Shown here one piece after another: positions 8,119 through 16,716 of a DNA stretch of 64,000 nucleotides (position 1 is its first letter; the number at the start of each line of letters is the position of its first letter). Below the pieces are notes generated by a model that was given only the letters and a program-made list of their open reading frames with translations, had not been told where the DNA came from and ran no database searches. Source of the DNA: Chromohalobacter beijerinckii (GTDB taxonomy: Bacteria > Pseudomonadota > Gammaproteobacteria > Pseudomonadales > Halomonadaceae); assembly GCF_023061185.1 (NCBI RefSeq), contig NZ_JAKGAK010000008.1, positions 1-64,000 on the forward strand, read 5' to 3'. The position numbers were made by a program, and so were the translations under genes.

Positions 8119-8364
8119 ATGATCACTCAGGAGGATGTCGAGTTGGCACGCAAGGCGCCATGGTTGGAAACGCCGCGTGTGGATGACACTACCCCTGAAA
8201 ACAGCGCCTTGTTCACGATTGGCACCATCGTAGAGGCACGTGTACGCGAGGCGTCGCGACCGCTGCGTGAGGTCGTCGATGAGATGGCGCGACGTTTCGC
8301 GCCGTGGGGGCTTGATTCGCGCCTGGCGGAAACGGCCTATCGCTACGTGTATTGCTGGGGCTGA
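8119..8364 (+). CDS. Small conserved-looking hypothetical protein
   Basis: The 81-residue acidic protein (MITQEDVELARKAPWLETPR..., ending YRYVYCWG) has a good ribosome binding site (GGGAGG, 10 bases before the ATG). It has no signal peptide or membrane segment. The middle part (VEARVREASRPLREVVDEMARRF) is probably helical. I do not recognise a family. It sits alone between the LysE gene and the TerC riboswitch. Codon use and the ribosome binding site argue that it is real. Confidence 0.6.
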   Translation: MITQEDVELARKAPWLETPRVDDTTPENSALFTIGTIVEARVREASRPLREVVDEMARRFAPWGLDSRLAETAYRYVYCWG

Positions 8365-8432
8365 TATTCCTTGTGGGCGCGGACGCCGATAAGCGTTGCA
8401 TTAAGCGGCACCGCGCCCCACAATGCCGCGCT

Positions 8433-8559
8433 AGCGGAAGGGGAGTATTCCCGATGCGGGCCGCCTGGCCCGTAGCTTCGCGCTGTCATCGTCAGCACGG
8501 GCGCAACGCCCCGGTGATAGCGGCTCGGCATTAATGTCGAGTGGGAGAGACCTTCGGCA
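8433..8559 (+). ncRNA. Candidate yybP-ykoY (manganese) riboswitch in the TerC leader
   Basis: The leader shows the conserved pieces of this class in order: GGGGAGTA near 8440 with its paired partner, an internal region with CATCGTCAGCA near 8484, and the 3' block GGGAGAGACCTTCGGC near 8543-8558. It lies immediately before the ribosome binding site (GGAGG at 8576). yybP-ykoY RNAs sense Mn2+ and very often precede TerC-family genes. The call comes from motif reading, not from a covariance search. Confidence 0.7.
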
Positions 8560-8587
8560 ACGTTGACCGTTGACCGGAGGTAGACCT

Positions 8588-9577
8588 ATGCACGTCCCCC
8601 TGTGGGTATGGCTGGCCACTGTGGCTGGCATCATCGCGCTGTTCGTTTTCGATTTCGTCTTCCACGTTCGCAAGCCGCATGAGCCGAGCTTCAAGGAAGC
8701 GGCGGCATGGTCGTGCGTATTCATCGCCATTGCCATTGCATTCGGTGCCGGGCTCTGGTGGGTATGGGGACCGCAGCGCGGCGCCGAGTACTTCGCCGGC
8801 TTTATCACCGAGAAGAGCCTCTCGGTAGATAATCTGTTCGTGTTCGTGATCATCATGGCCAAGTTCGCGGTGCCACGGGTGCATCAGCAGAAAGCGCTGT
8901 TGATCGGCATCGTCATCGCCTTGATCATGCGCGGCATCTTCATCGCCGTGGGCGCGGCGGCGATCCATCAATTCAGTTGGGTATTCTATATCTTCGGCGC
9001 CTTCCTGCTGTGGACGGCCTACAAGCTGGGTAAGGAAAGCTTCGAAGACAGCGACGAAGAAGAGGAATATCGCCCCAACCTGGTCGTGCGCCTGGCGCAG
9101 CGCTGGTTGCCCGTCACCAATGAATATCACGGTAAGCAGTTGCTGGCGAAAGTCGACGGCAAGCGTGTGGTGACGCCGCTTTTCATGGTGATCGTGGCAC
9201 TGGGCTTTACCGATCTCTTGTTCGCCCTGGATTCCATCCCGGCCATCTATGGGCTGACGCGTGAGCCGTATATCGTCTTTACGACTAACGCCTTCGCCCT
9301 GTTGGGGCTGCTACAGCTTTATTTTCTACTCGGTGGCTTGCTGTCACGCCTGGTCTATCTGGGCCTGGGGCTATCGGTGATCCTGGCCTTCATCGGCGTC
9401 AAACTGGTGTTGGAAGCGTTGCACGAGAATACCCTGCCGTTCATCAACGGCGGGCATCCCATCGAGTCGATTCCCGAAATTCCCATCTGGCTATCGATGA
9501 CCATCATCATTGGCGCGCTGATGGTCACTGGCGTGGCGAGCTTGATCAAGGATCGCCGCAACCGGGCGCGTGCCTGA
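8588..9577 (+). CDS. TerC family integral membrane protein, probable manganese exporter
   Basis: The 329-residue protein has about nine hydrophobic segments and the TerC hallmarks ITEKSLSVDNLFVFVIIMAKF and TDLLFALDSIPAIYGLTREPYIVF, whose acidic residues in helices are thought to coordinate metal ions. A cytoplasmic acidic loop (SDEEEEY) lies near residue 160. E. coli Alx is the closest familiar relative. ATG 8588 is chosen because GGAGG ends 7 bases upstream; a TTG at 8570 is less likely. The preceding riboswitch candidate predicts induction by manganese. Confidence 0.88.
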   Translation: MHVPLWVWLATVAGIIALFVFDFVFHVRKPHEPSFKEAAAWSCVFIAIAIAFGAGLWWVWGPQRGAEYFAGFITEKSLSVDNLFVFVIIMAKFAVPRVHQQKALLIGIVIALIMRGIFIAVGAAAIHQFSWVFYIFGAFLLWTAYKLGKESFEDSDEEEEYRPNLVVRLAQRWLPVTNEYHGKQLLAKVDGKRVVTPLFMVIVALGFTDLLFALDSIPAIYGLTREPYIVFTTNAFALLGLLQLYFLLGGLLSRLVYLGLGLSVILAFIGVKLVLEALHENTLPFINGGHPIESIPEIPIWLSMTIIIGALMVTGVASLIKDRRNRARA

Positions 9578-9609
9578 CGGTTCCCCAGGCCGCGTATGGC
9601 GGGGCGACG

Positions 9610-11187
9610 TCAGGAGGCGTCGCCCCCATACAGCCTGTGCAGCAAGTCGCGTAGATCGGCCATCGAGCGCGCGGGCTTGTCGTGGGACGGTTGCATTCCG
9701 CGCTGGAAGCCGTGCTTGAGTAGTGGCGCGATCAGGTCGGGGTCGCCACTAATGACGTGAATCGGCACCTCTTTGTTGGGCGTGGTACCGAGCATGCCCG
9801 GCGCGGCCTGATGATCGCCAAGCAGGATCAGCAGGGTCTCGTCGTCCACGTAACGCTCGGCGTATTCCCCGGCGACTGCCAGCGAATAAGCCAGCGCAGG
9901 GCCGTAGCGTTGTCGCATACCGGCGTTGTCCCCCCAGAGTTCGAGGAAGTTGCTGCCTTCGCCTTCCCAGCGCGCGAAGGCTTCGCCGTTGTCGAGCTCG
10001 TCCCAGGGCAGCGGTTCGAGTACCGGCACCCAAGGCGCATGGCTGCTGATCAGAGCCAGCTCGGCGAACAGCGGTTCGCGATGTTCGTGGCGTACCTGGT
10101 GCAGGCGATGCCAGACGAACTGATCGGGGATCGTCACCCAGCCCAGGCGCGGGCCGCGATAGTCGAGCCGCGCATCGTCGTGGATCTCGTCATAGCCCAG
10201 TCGTCGCCCCGCCGGCCAATCCCGGTAGATCGCCGGCATCATGGCGACGCTGGTATGCCCTGTGCGCTTGAAGTCGTCGATCAAGGTGACGCGCGGACTC
10301 TCGAGCAAGCGCGCGTAGCGTAGCGGTGAACTTACCCATAAGCCGCTGAGCACGCTGGCATGCGCCAGGCGTGACTGCCCGCCGAGTGTGGGCGAGGCAA
10401 CCCGGCCACTGGCCACGCTGAGCCCGGCTTGTGCAAAGGCTTCGGCCATGGCGTCGAGGCGTGCGTTCACTGGGCCGGCGAAGGGGGCACGCTCGAGCGC
10501 GGCCATGCCGTAGGATTCCACGAACGCCAGAATGACATCGGTCTTGGCGAAGCCGGGCAAGGGCTGACCGCCCGGCGCATCGAGCGGAGATTTATGCGTC
10601 GACAGGCGTTCATCGAAATCGCGCAGCGACGCACGAGTCTCATAGGCGCGGGTGACCTGCTCGGTGAGCATCGTCATGCCGGGCGTGCCGAAGGTCGTCG
10701 TATCTCGCCATAGGCCGAGAAGCGCCAGCCCCACGCCGAACACCAGCGTGCCCCAGGCGCAGCGGCGAGGTGCGCCGTGGCGTGGCAGGCTCACCAGTAG
10801 GCGTCCCAAACCGAGCCCGATGACCAGCAGCGCCAGGAGCGTCGCGGCCACCAGTGCGATACTCACCGGTAGGCCCAGATTGTCGCGCAACAACTCCAGC
10901 AGGATCGGTACCTGCGAGGCATCGAGATAGAGATTGAGCGGCCGGCCCTGGATCTCCTGGGTGATCGCATCGCCCAACGCGCAAGCCAGCGCCAGCACGA
11001 TCAGCACGGCACTGCCGTACGACAATAGCCGGCGCGCCAGGCGCTGCCGGGGCCATAGGCTTAGCGCACCGACCAGGATAAGGCCCTCCAACGCCAGCCA
11101 GGGCATGGCGGCGACGCCTAAGCGGGGGATTGCCGTAGCGATGAGCGCGGCATTGACGAGTAGCAGTGTCAGCCACCAGCGAACCAT
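9610..11187 (-). CDS. Sulfatase/LTA synthase-fold membrane transferase or hydrolase
   Basis: The 525-residue product has about four N-terminal membrane segments (to about residue 175) and then a periplasmic alkaline phosphatase/sulfatase-fold domain. Fold features include DVILAFVESYGMAALE with a nearby TLGGQSRLAHASVLSG nucleophile region, ALISSHAPWVPVLEP, and LLILLGDHQAAPG, which supplies the DH metal ligands. Family members transfer phosphoglycerol or phosphoethanolamine groups to envelope polymers, or hydrolyse sulfate or phosphate esters. The acceptor here is unknown. Convergent with the TerC gene and divergent from the SLC13 permease. Confidence 0.75.
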   Translation of the reverse strand: MVRWWLTLLLVNAALIATAIPRLGVAAMPWLALEGLILVGALSLWPRQRLARRLLSYGSAVLIVLALACALGDAITQEIQGRPLNLYLDASQVPILLELLRDNLGLPVSIALVAATLLALLVIGLGLGRLLVSLPRHGAPRRCAWGTLVFGVGLALLGLWRDTTTFGTPGMTMLTEQVTRAYETRASLRDFDERLSTHKSPLDAPGGQPLPGFAKTDVILAFVESYGMAALERAPFAGPVNARLDAMAEAFAQAGLSVASGRVASPTLGGQSRLAHASVLSGLWVSSPLRYARLLESPRVTLIDDFKRTGHTSVAMMPAIYRDWPAGRRLGYDEIHDDARLDYRGPRLGWVTIPDQFVWHRLHQVRHEHREPLFAELALISSHAPWVPVLEPLPWDELDNGEAFARWEGEGSNFLELWGDNAGMRQRYGPALAYSLAVAGEYAERYVDDETLLILLGDHQAAPGMLGTTPNKEVPIHVISGDPDLIAPLLKHGFQRGMQPSHDKPARSMADLRDLLHRLYGGDAS

Positions 11188-11307
11188 GGGCTTTCCTTGT
11201 CTGTATAGATCAAAAAGTATCTAAGGCCATTCCCACAAATAACTTCCTGGAATATTCGCGGTTCGTCACAATGCGGGCATCGTATCTTTTGTTAGGACAC
11301 TGGCGGT

Positions 11308-13077
11308 ATGCCATTCGATGCTTGGCTGACGCTGGCCATTGTGGCGGCGTCTTTTCTGTTGATGGCGACGAGTCGCCTCGGCCCAGATGTTATTCTCATG
11401 GGCGCGGTGATCGCGCTGTTCGGTGCTGGCGTCATCAATGCCGACGAGGCGCTGGCCGGCTTTTCCAACACGGGCCTTTTCACCGTGGCCTTCATGTACA
11501 TCCTCGTGGCCAGCATACGCGAGACGGGCGGTATCGACTTGCTCATCCGCTACGTGCTGGGGCGTCCGCGCCACGAGCTGGGCGCTCAGGCGCGATTGCT
11601 GCTCCCTGTCTCGGCGACCAGCGCCTTTCTCAACAACACGCCGGTGGTGGCGACGTTTCTGCCGGCGGTGCTGAGTTGGAGTCGGCGTCTGCGCTTGCCA
11701 GCACATCGCTTGCTGATGCCGTTGAGTTTTGCCTCGATCCTCGGCGGTACCTGTTCGTTGCTCGGTACCAGCACCAATCTGGTGGTCGATGGCTTGCTCC
11801 GTGAGCGCTATCCCGAGCGTGCCTTGCATCTGTTCGATATCGCCTGGGTTGGCGTGCCCGTGGCGCTGGTGGGGCTGACGTATTTGATGTTGGTGGGGCG
11901 CTTTTTGTTGCCCAAGCGTCGCACGGCGACGGATGTCTTCGAGAATCCGCGCGAGTACACCATCGAGATGCAGGTCGATCCGCAAGGCCCCATCGTCGAC
12001 AAGAGCGTCGAGGAGGCCGGGCTGCGTCATCTCGAGGGATTGTTTCTGGTCGAGATCGAGCGCGAGGGTAATGTCGTCTCGGTGGTGGGGCGCGGCGAGC
12101 GTCTCAAGGCCAATGACCGGTTGGTGTTCGCCGGGACTACGGAGGCGGCGGTGGAGCTGCAGCAGATTCGTGGTCTGCGACCCACCGGGCAGGGGCAGTC
12201 GAGCCTCAAGAAATCCTTCGCCGAGCGGCGCCTGGTCGAAGCGGTGGTCTCCGAACAGTGCCAGTTTTTGGGGCGACGTCTGCGCGAGGGGCATTTTCGT
12301 ACCTTCTACGGTGCCTCGGTGCTGGCGGTGTGTCGCCATGGGGAGCGAGTATCCGGCAATCTGGGGCAGATCCAGCTACAACCGGCGGACGTGTTGCTCA
12401 TGGAAGTACGCCCGGCGTTCATCGAGCGCCACCGCCAGTCGCGGGATTTTTTGTTGATCAGCGAACTCAACGGTCAGGCGCGCCCGCACCATGAACGGGC
12501 CTGGGTGGCGTGGAGCATCATGCTGGGCGTGGTCGCCCTGGCGGCGTTCGGCGTGTTGAGCCTGCTCAAGGCGGCAATGCTCGGCGCTGCCCTGGCGCTA
12601 ATGACGGGCTGCTGCACGATTAGCGCGGCGCGGCGGGGGCTGGATACGCAAGTATTGCTGACCATCGCCGCTGCATTCGGTCTGGGGGCGGCGATGGAGA
12701 GTTCCGGCGCCGCCTCGGCCTTGGCCCAGGTCGCTTTGGCGCTCGCCGATGGCAACCCGTATTTGTTGCTGATCGGGACCTATCTGGTGGTGGCGCTTTT
12801 GACCGAGATCGTCACCAATAACGCGGCGGCGGTGATTAGCTTTCCCATCGTCACCGGCGCCGCGCAGCAACTGGGCGTGGATATCATGCCGTTCGTGATC
12901 GTGGTGATGTTCGCCGCCTCGGCTAGCTTTTTGACTCCTATCGGCTATCAGACCAACTTGATGGTTTATGGGCCCGGTGGGTATCGGTTCAGCGATTATC
13001 TGCGTGTCGGCGGCGGGCTAAGTGTGCTGGTCGGCGTGATGACGCTGGTACTGACCCCGATGGTCTGGCCGTTCTAG
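11308..13077 (+). CDS. SLC13/DASS family permease with RCK_C domains
   Basis: The 589-residue protein has two blocks of membrane helices flanking a cytoplasmic part with two TrkA-C/RCK_C-type domains (about residues 210-375, including VDPQGPIVDKSVEEAGLRHL). The DASS-type helix-pair motifs SAFLNNTPVVATFLPAV (near 107) and TEIVTNNAAAVISFPIV (near 500) contain the Asn-Thr residues used for sodium and substrate binding. Relatives take up sulfate or dicarboxylates with sodium, which fits a halophile. The substrate is not determinable here. Its promoter lies in the 120-bp gap to the divergent sulfatase-fold gene. Confidence 0.85.
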   Translation: MPFDAWLTLAIVAASFLLMATSRLGPDVILMGAVIALFGAGVINADEALAGFSNTGLFTVAFMYILVASIRETGGIDLLIRYVLGRPRHELGAQARLLLPVSATSAFLNNTPVVATFLPAVLSWSRRLRLPAHRLLMPLSFASILGGTCSLLGTSTNLVVDGLLRERYPERALHLFDIAWVGVPVALVGLTYLMLVGRFLLPKRRTATDVFENPREYTIEMQVDPQGPIVDKSVEEAGLRHLEGLFLVEIEREGNVVSVVGRGERLKANDRLVFAGTTEAAVELQQIRGLRPTGQGQSSLKKSFAERRLVEAVVSEQCQFLGRRLREGHFRTFYGASVLAVCRHGERVSGNLGQIQLQPADVLLMEVRPAFIERHRQSRDFLLISELNGQARPHHERAWVAWSIMLGVVALAAFGVLSLLKAAMLGAALALMTGCCTISAARRGLDTQVLLTIAAAFGLGAAMESSGAASALAQVALALADGNPYLLLIGTYLVVALLTEIVTNNAAAVISFPIVTGAAQQLGVDIMPFVIVVMFAASASFLTPIGYQTNLMVYGPGGYRFSDYLRVGGGLSVLVGVMTLVLTPMVWPF

Positions 13078-13198
13078 GTACTGTTCAGACGCGGTCTAGG
13101 CCGTGACGGCTAAACATCGTCGCCGGCATGGACAGCGCTGTGCGTTTTGCACATCCTGAGTCTTTGTGTCTTCGAATGCCTTTCAAGGAGCCGAGCCG

Positions 13199-13873
13199 AT
13201 GGCCGATTCTTCGCCCCTGATCATCGAACCCCAGCACCGCACCGCCGATGCGACAGTGATTCTGTTGCATGGGCTGGGTGCCGATGGCCATGATTTCGAG
13301 CCGCTGGTGCCGGCATTGCCACTGGACGACTCGCTGGCGGTGCGCTTCATCCTGCCGCACGCGCCACGCCTGGCGGTGACAGTGAACGGCGGCATGGAGA
13401 TGCCGGCGTGGTATGACATCCTCGACATGAACCTTGGCCGACGCATCGACGAAGCGCAGCTCAAGGCCTCGGCGGACAGAGTGCATGCGCTGATCGATGC
13501 CGAAATCGCCAAGGGTATCGATAGCCGCCGCATCGTCGTGGCCGGGTTCTCGCAGGGCGGGGCGGTGGCCTACCACGCGGCGTTGACGTATCCCCAGCCG
13601 CTGGCGGGCCTGTTGGCACTTTCGACCTATTTCGCCACGGCCGAGTCGATTCAGCCCAGCGAGGCCAATCGCGCGCTGCCCATCGAGGTACATCACGGTA
13701 GCTTCGATCCGGTGGTGCCCGAAACCTTGGGCCATGAGGGCGCCGAGCGGGCTGAGGCGCTGGGCTACGCGGTGAATTACCGTACCTACCCCATGCAGCA
13801 TGCGCTGTGCCCCGAACAGATCGGTGATATCGGCCCCTGGCTGAATGCTCGTCTGGGCGCGAAGGAGGCATGA
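13199..13873 (+). CDS. Carboxylesterase/phospholipase family alpha/beta hydrolase
   Basis: The 224-residue protein has the oxyanion motif LLHGLGADGHDF (23-34), the nucleophile elbow GFSQGGA with Ser118, and later acid and base candidates in HGSFDPVVP and MQHALCPEQ. The size and motifs fit the EstB/YpfH-type carboxylesterase family, cytoplasmic esterases acting on short-chain esters. ATG 13199 has AAGGAG eight bases upstream; a GTG at 13166 is the alternative. The last codons overlap the next gene (ATGATG at 13870), so the two are translationally coupled. Confidence 0.87.
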   Translation: MADSSPLIIEPQHRTADATVILLHGLGADGHDFEPLVPALPLDDSLAVRFILPHAPRLAVTVNGGMEMPAWYDILDMNLGRRIDEAQLKASADRVHALIDAEIAKGIDSRRIVVAGFSQGGAVAYHAALTYPQPLAGLLALSTYFATAESIQPSEANRALPIEVHHGSFDPVVPETLGHEGAERAEALGYAVNYRTYPMQHALCPEQIGDIGPWLNARLGAKEA

Positions 13874-14505
13874 TGCAGAGCATGGAAACGCCCGACCATG
13901 GCGACGGTATGCGTCTTTCCACGCCCGCCGCGAAGCGTAATCGCGAGCCTATTCTGGCGCTACTGCGCGAGGTGTTGCCGACCTCGGGTCGTGTCCTCGA
14001 GATTGCCAGCGGTAGTGGCGAGCATGGCGTGTATTTCGCGACGCACCTCCCTGCGCTCACTTGGCAGCCCAGTGACCCGAGCGAACGCGCCCGGCGCTCC
14101 ATCGACGCCTGGCGGCGTCACGTGGGGCTGACGAACCTCGAGGCGCCGCTCGCGCTGGACGTCACCGAGCCTTGGCCCGATGAAGTCGGCGAGCCGTCGG
14201 CCATGCTCTGCATCAACATGTTGCATATTTCGCCATGGTCGGCGACTCAGGCGCTCTTGCGTGAGGCAGGGCGTCGCTTGCCGTTGGACGCTGTGTTGAT
14301 CGTTTACGGCCCCTTTATGCGTGACGGTGAACATACTGCTGCGAGTAACGCGGCCTTCGATGCCGACCTGCGCCAGCGCGACTCAGCCTGGGGCATTCGT
14401 GCTCTGGAAGATGTCGAGGCCGAAGCCCGGCTAAACGGGCTTGCCTTGCAACGCGTCGACGAGTTGCCAGCGAACAACTTGGGCGTGGTCTTTCTGCGGC
14501 GCTAA
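13870..14505 (+). CDS. SAM-dependent methyltransferase, DUF938 family
   Basis: The 211-residue protein contains the SAM-binding glycine motif VLEIASGSGEHGVYFA (about 40-55), the acidic end of strand 2 (PSDPSERA) and the DUF938-type segment MLCINMLHISPWSAT, followed by VLIVYGPFMRDGEHTAASNA. Substrates of DUF938 proteins are unknown. It overlaps the esterase gene by four bases and is probably in the same transcript. Confidence 0.82.
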   Translation: MMQSMETPDHGDGMRLSTPAAKRNREPILALLREVLPTSGRVLEIASGSGEHGVYFATHLPALTWQPSDPSERARRSIDAWRRHVGLTNLEAPLALDVTEPWPDEVGEPSAMLCINMLHISPWSATQALLREAGRRLPLDAVLIVYGPFMRDGEHTAASNAAFDADLRQRDSAWGIRALEDVEAEARLNGLALQRVDELPANNLGVVFLRR

Positions 14506-14665
14506 CGTTGCTTGGGCGCTAACGTTGCATAAGAAGTACCTGCGCTTGATTTCTCCGCTCTGGCCCCAAACACTGGGGATAGGCACATGGATAAATAGAC
14601 ACATGGATTGCGAGGGTCGCGGTGCGGCGCTCGTTCCGCCACGGCAGGATCATGGAGGAAAGGCG

Positions 14666-14908
14666 ATGAACGAAGATTTTTCCGTCGAGTTGCGTTTGCC
14701 CAAGGGGTGCCCGAATTGCGGCAGTCACAAGGTGACGGTCTCCCAGGCGCAACAACCCGACGATATCGTGTTCTGCAGCTCGTGCAATACCGAGATCTGC
14801 GATTACCAGGCCGCCAAGAAAATGCTCGACGAGGTGCCGCGCAGCGAGAACGAGCAGCTCATCGAGGACGTGGTCAATAACCGCAAGCCCTCTTCTACCG
14901 AAGAGTAG
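14666..14908 (+). CDS. Small zinc-ribbon protein
   Basis: The 80-residue protein has two Cys pairs typical of a zinc ribbon: CPNCGS (about 17-22) and CSSCNTEICDY (about 40-50). An acidic helical tail follows. GGAGGA lies directly upstream of the ATG. A longer in-frame reading from 14441 would overlap the methyltransferase gene and is not supported. Its partner is unknown; similar short ribbons are often loosely annotated as zinc-binding hypothetical proteins. Confidence 0.72.
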   Translation: MNEDFSVELRLPKGCPNCGSHKVTVSQAQQPDDIVFCSSCNTEICDYQAAKKMLDEVPRSENEQLIEDVVNNRKPSSTEE

Positions 14909-15014
14909 CCTCACCACCGACATGGCGTGACCCTACGGTTACCACCAAGACGGTTATAAAGATCGTCTTAAGATGTAAAGTGATCGTCGTAAGCTCAAGA
15001 ATGGTGTGAAGCGC

Positions 15015-15040
15015 GCGCCCCGGTCTTTTGACCGGGGCGC
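15015..15040. terminator. Hairpin between convergent zinc-ribbon and PhoH genes
   Basis: GCGCCCCGGT pairs with ACCGGGGCGC around CTTTTG. The tail on the plus strand (TCTGCGTTG) is poor in T, so termination efficiency is uncertain, but the placement between converging genes fits. A weaker hairpin (AAGACG/CGTCTT) lies near 14950. Confidence 0.55.
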
Positions 15041-15086
15041 TCTGCGTTGAGAGGGATGAAAAGGAGGTTGCGTTATCGACGCGGTA

Positions 15087-16504
15087 TCAGAGCAGTTCCT
15101 CGGCAGCGAGGGCGAGGCGTGAGCGTTCGACGCTTTTCAGCGTCACGTGGCCGGCATGCGGCCAGTCGCGGAAACGTTCCACGGCGTAGGCCATACCGCA
15201 GGTATTGGCGGTAAGGTAGGGCGTGTCGATCTGGCCAACGTTGCCCAGCAGTACCAGCTTGGTATTGCGCCCCGCCCGCGTAATCAGTGCCTTGAGCTGC
15301 TTGGGGGTGAAGTTCTGCGCCTCATCGATGATCAGGAAGGTGTCGCTTAGCGTGCGTCCGCGCATGAAGCTCGGCGAGCGGATTTGCACGCGGGAGCCGA
15401 TCAACTGGCGGGTGGCGCCGTCGCTCCAGCTTGAGCTGCCGTGTTGTTCGTCGCGCAGCAGGTTGTCCATGTTGTCGTGGAAGGCGCCCATCCAGGGCGA
15501 CATCTTTTCTTCCTCGGTGCCGGGGAGAAAGCCGATATCCTCGCCCATGGGGATCGGTGCGCGGGTGAAGACGATACGCTCGAAGTGTTTGCTATCGAGG
15601 GTTTGCTGGAAGGCCGCCGCCAGCGTCATGTAGGTCTTACCGGTCCCGGCGTTGCCGGCGATGGTGACCAGGTCGATCTCGGGGTCCATCAGCAGGTTGA
15701 GGGTGAAGTTCTGTCGGCTGTCGTGGGCATGCACGCCCCATACGCCGTCGTGATGGCGGTAGTTGGTCAGTAGTTGCAGCGTGGCGCGGTGCGGTGCGGT
15801 GCGAACGAGCGTACGATGGCCTCGAAATCGGCGCCATTGTCGCTGTCCGATACCAGCATGCCGACGTGCCAGTCCTTGGGCAGCTCGCCAGCAAGGTGAT
15901 AGAAGGTGCCGTCTTCCGTGCGCTCGACATCGACCTCGACATCGAGCCGGTCCCACAGCCCTCGGCCTTCCACGCCGGCCTCGGCGTAGACTTTGGCGCC
16001 CTCGATCATGGCGTCGAGATCGTCGAAGGCGCGGTCGTTGAGGTAATCCTCCACCGGAACGTTCAGTGCCGCCGCCTTGACGCGCAGATTGATGTCCTTG
16101 GTGACCAGAATCACCGAAGCATCGGGACGTTCGTCACGCAGGCGGCAGGTTTCGGCGAGCAGACGGTTATCGGGGGAGTCGACCAACGGGTCGAGCGTCT
16201 TGAGGTCGGTGTAGCACAGGAAACGCAGGCGGCCGCTAGGGCCGTTGCTCACGGGTAATGGGATGCCCTCTTGAATTTGCTCGGGGGTGAAACGAGACGT
16301 CAGGTCGGAAAGCGTGCGGCTGATTTGCCGCGCGGTCTGGGCGATTTCACGAATCCCATTCTTGTGCTTATCGAGTTCCTCCAGCACCGTCATAGGGATG
16401 ACGACATCATGTTCCTCGAAGTGGTACAGGGCTGCGGGGTCATGGATCAGGACATTGGTATCCAGCACGTAGAGCCGGGTCACTTTCTTGTCGAGTCTCA
16501 CCAT
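15087..16504 (-). pseudogene. PhoH family protein (PIN domain + ATPase) split by a frameshift in a 5-bp tandem repeat
   Basis: Two frames together give one normal PhoH2-type protein of about 470 residues. The upstream part (16504 down to about 15785) holds a PIN ribonuclease domain (LYVLDTNVLIHDPAALYHFE at its N terminus, later NRLLAETCRLR and VTKDINLRVKA). The downstream part (about 15785 to 15087) holds the ATPase domain with Walker A GNAGTGKT, Walker B FLIIDEAQN and the PhoH motif LLGNVGQIDTPYL. The frames meet at three tandem copies of GCGGT (15786-15800, ACCGC on the coding strand). With two copies the reading FAPHRATLQLLTNY would be continuous. The gene is thus disrupted by a +5 bp change, real or an assembly error. 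Start MVRLDKK at 16504. Confidence 0.87.
15786..15803. repeat. GCGGT pentanucleotide tandem repeat (3.6 copies) at the PhoH frameshift
   Basis: GCGGT at 15786-15790, 15791-15795 and 15796-15800, then GCG. Loss of one copy would restore the PhoH reading frame. This is a classical slipped-strand site. Confidence 0.9.
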
Positions 16505-16716
16505 CGGGGGAAGCACTCCTTGGTTAACGGCTTCTCCGACCCTGACAGAATGGTGTTGCGCCCATGTGGCGCGCGACTCAAGTCTGTCAGCGTCGCCTGC
16601 GAAACAGTCCGGTCGAGGTGGGGTGTCGGGCATTCTCCTTTCGCGTGTCGTATGACGTAAGCATGGCCGAGCGACAAAAAATTGCAATTTTTGGCTGGTG
16701 TCGCCGCCATACGTGT

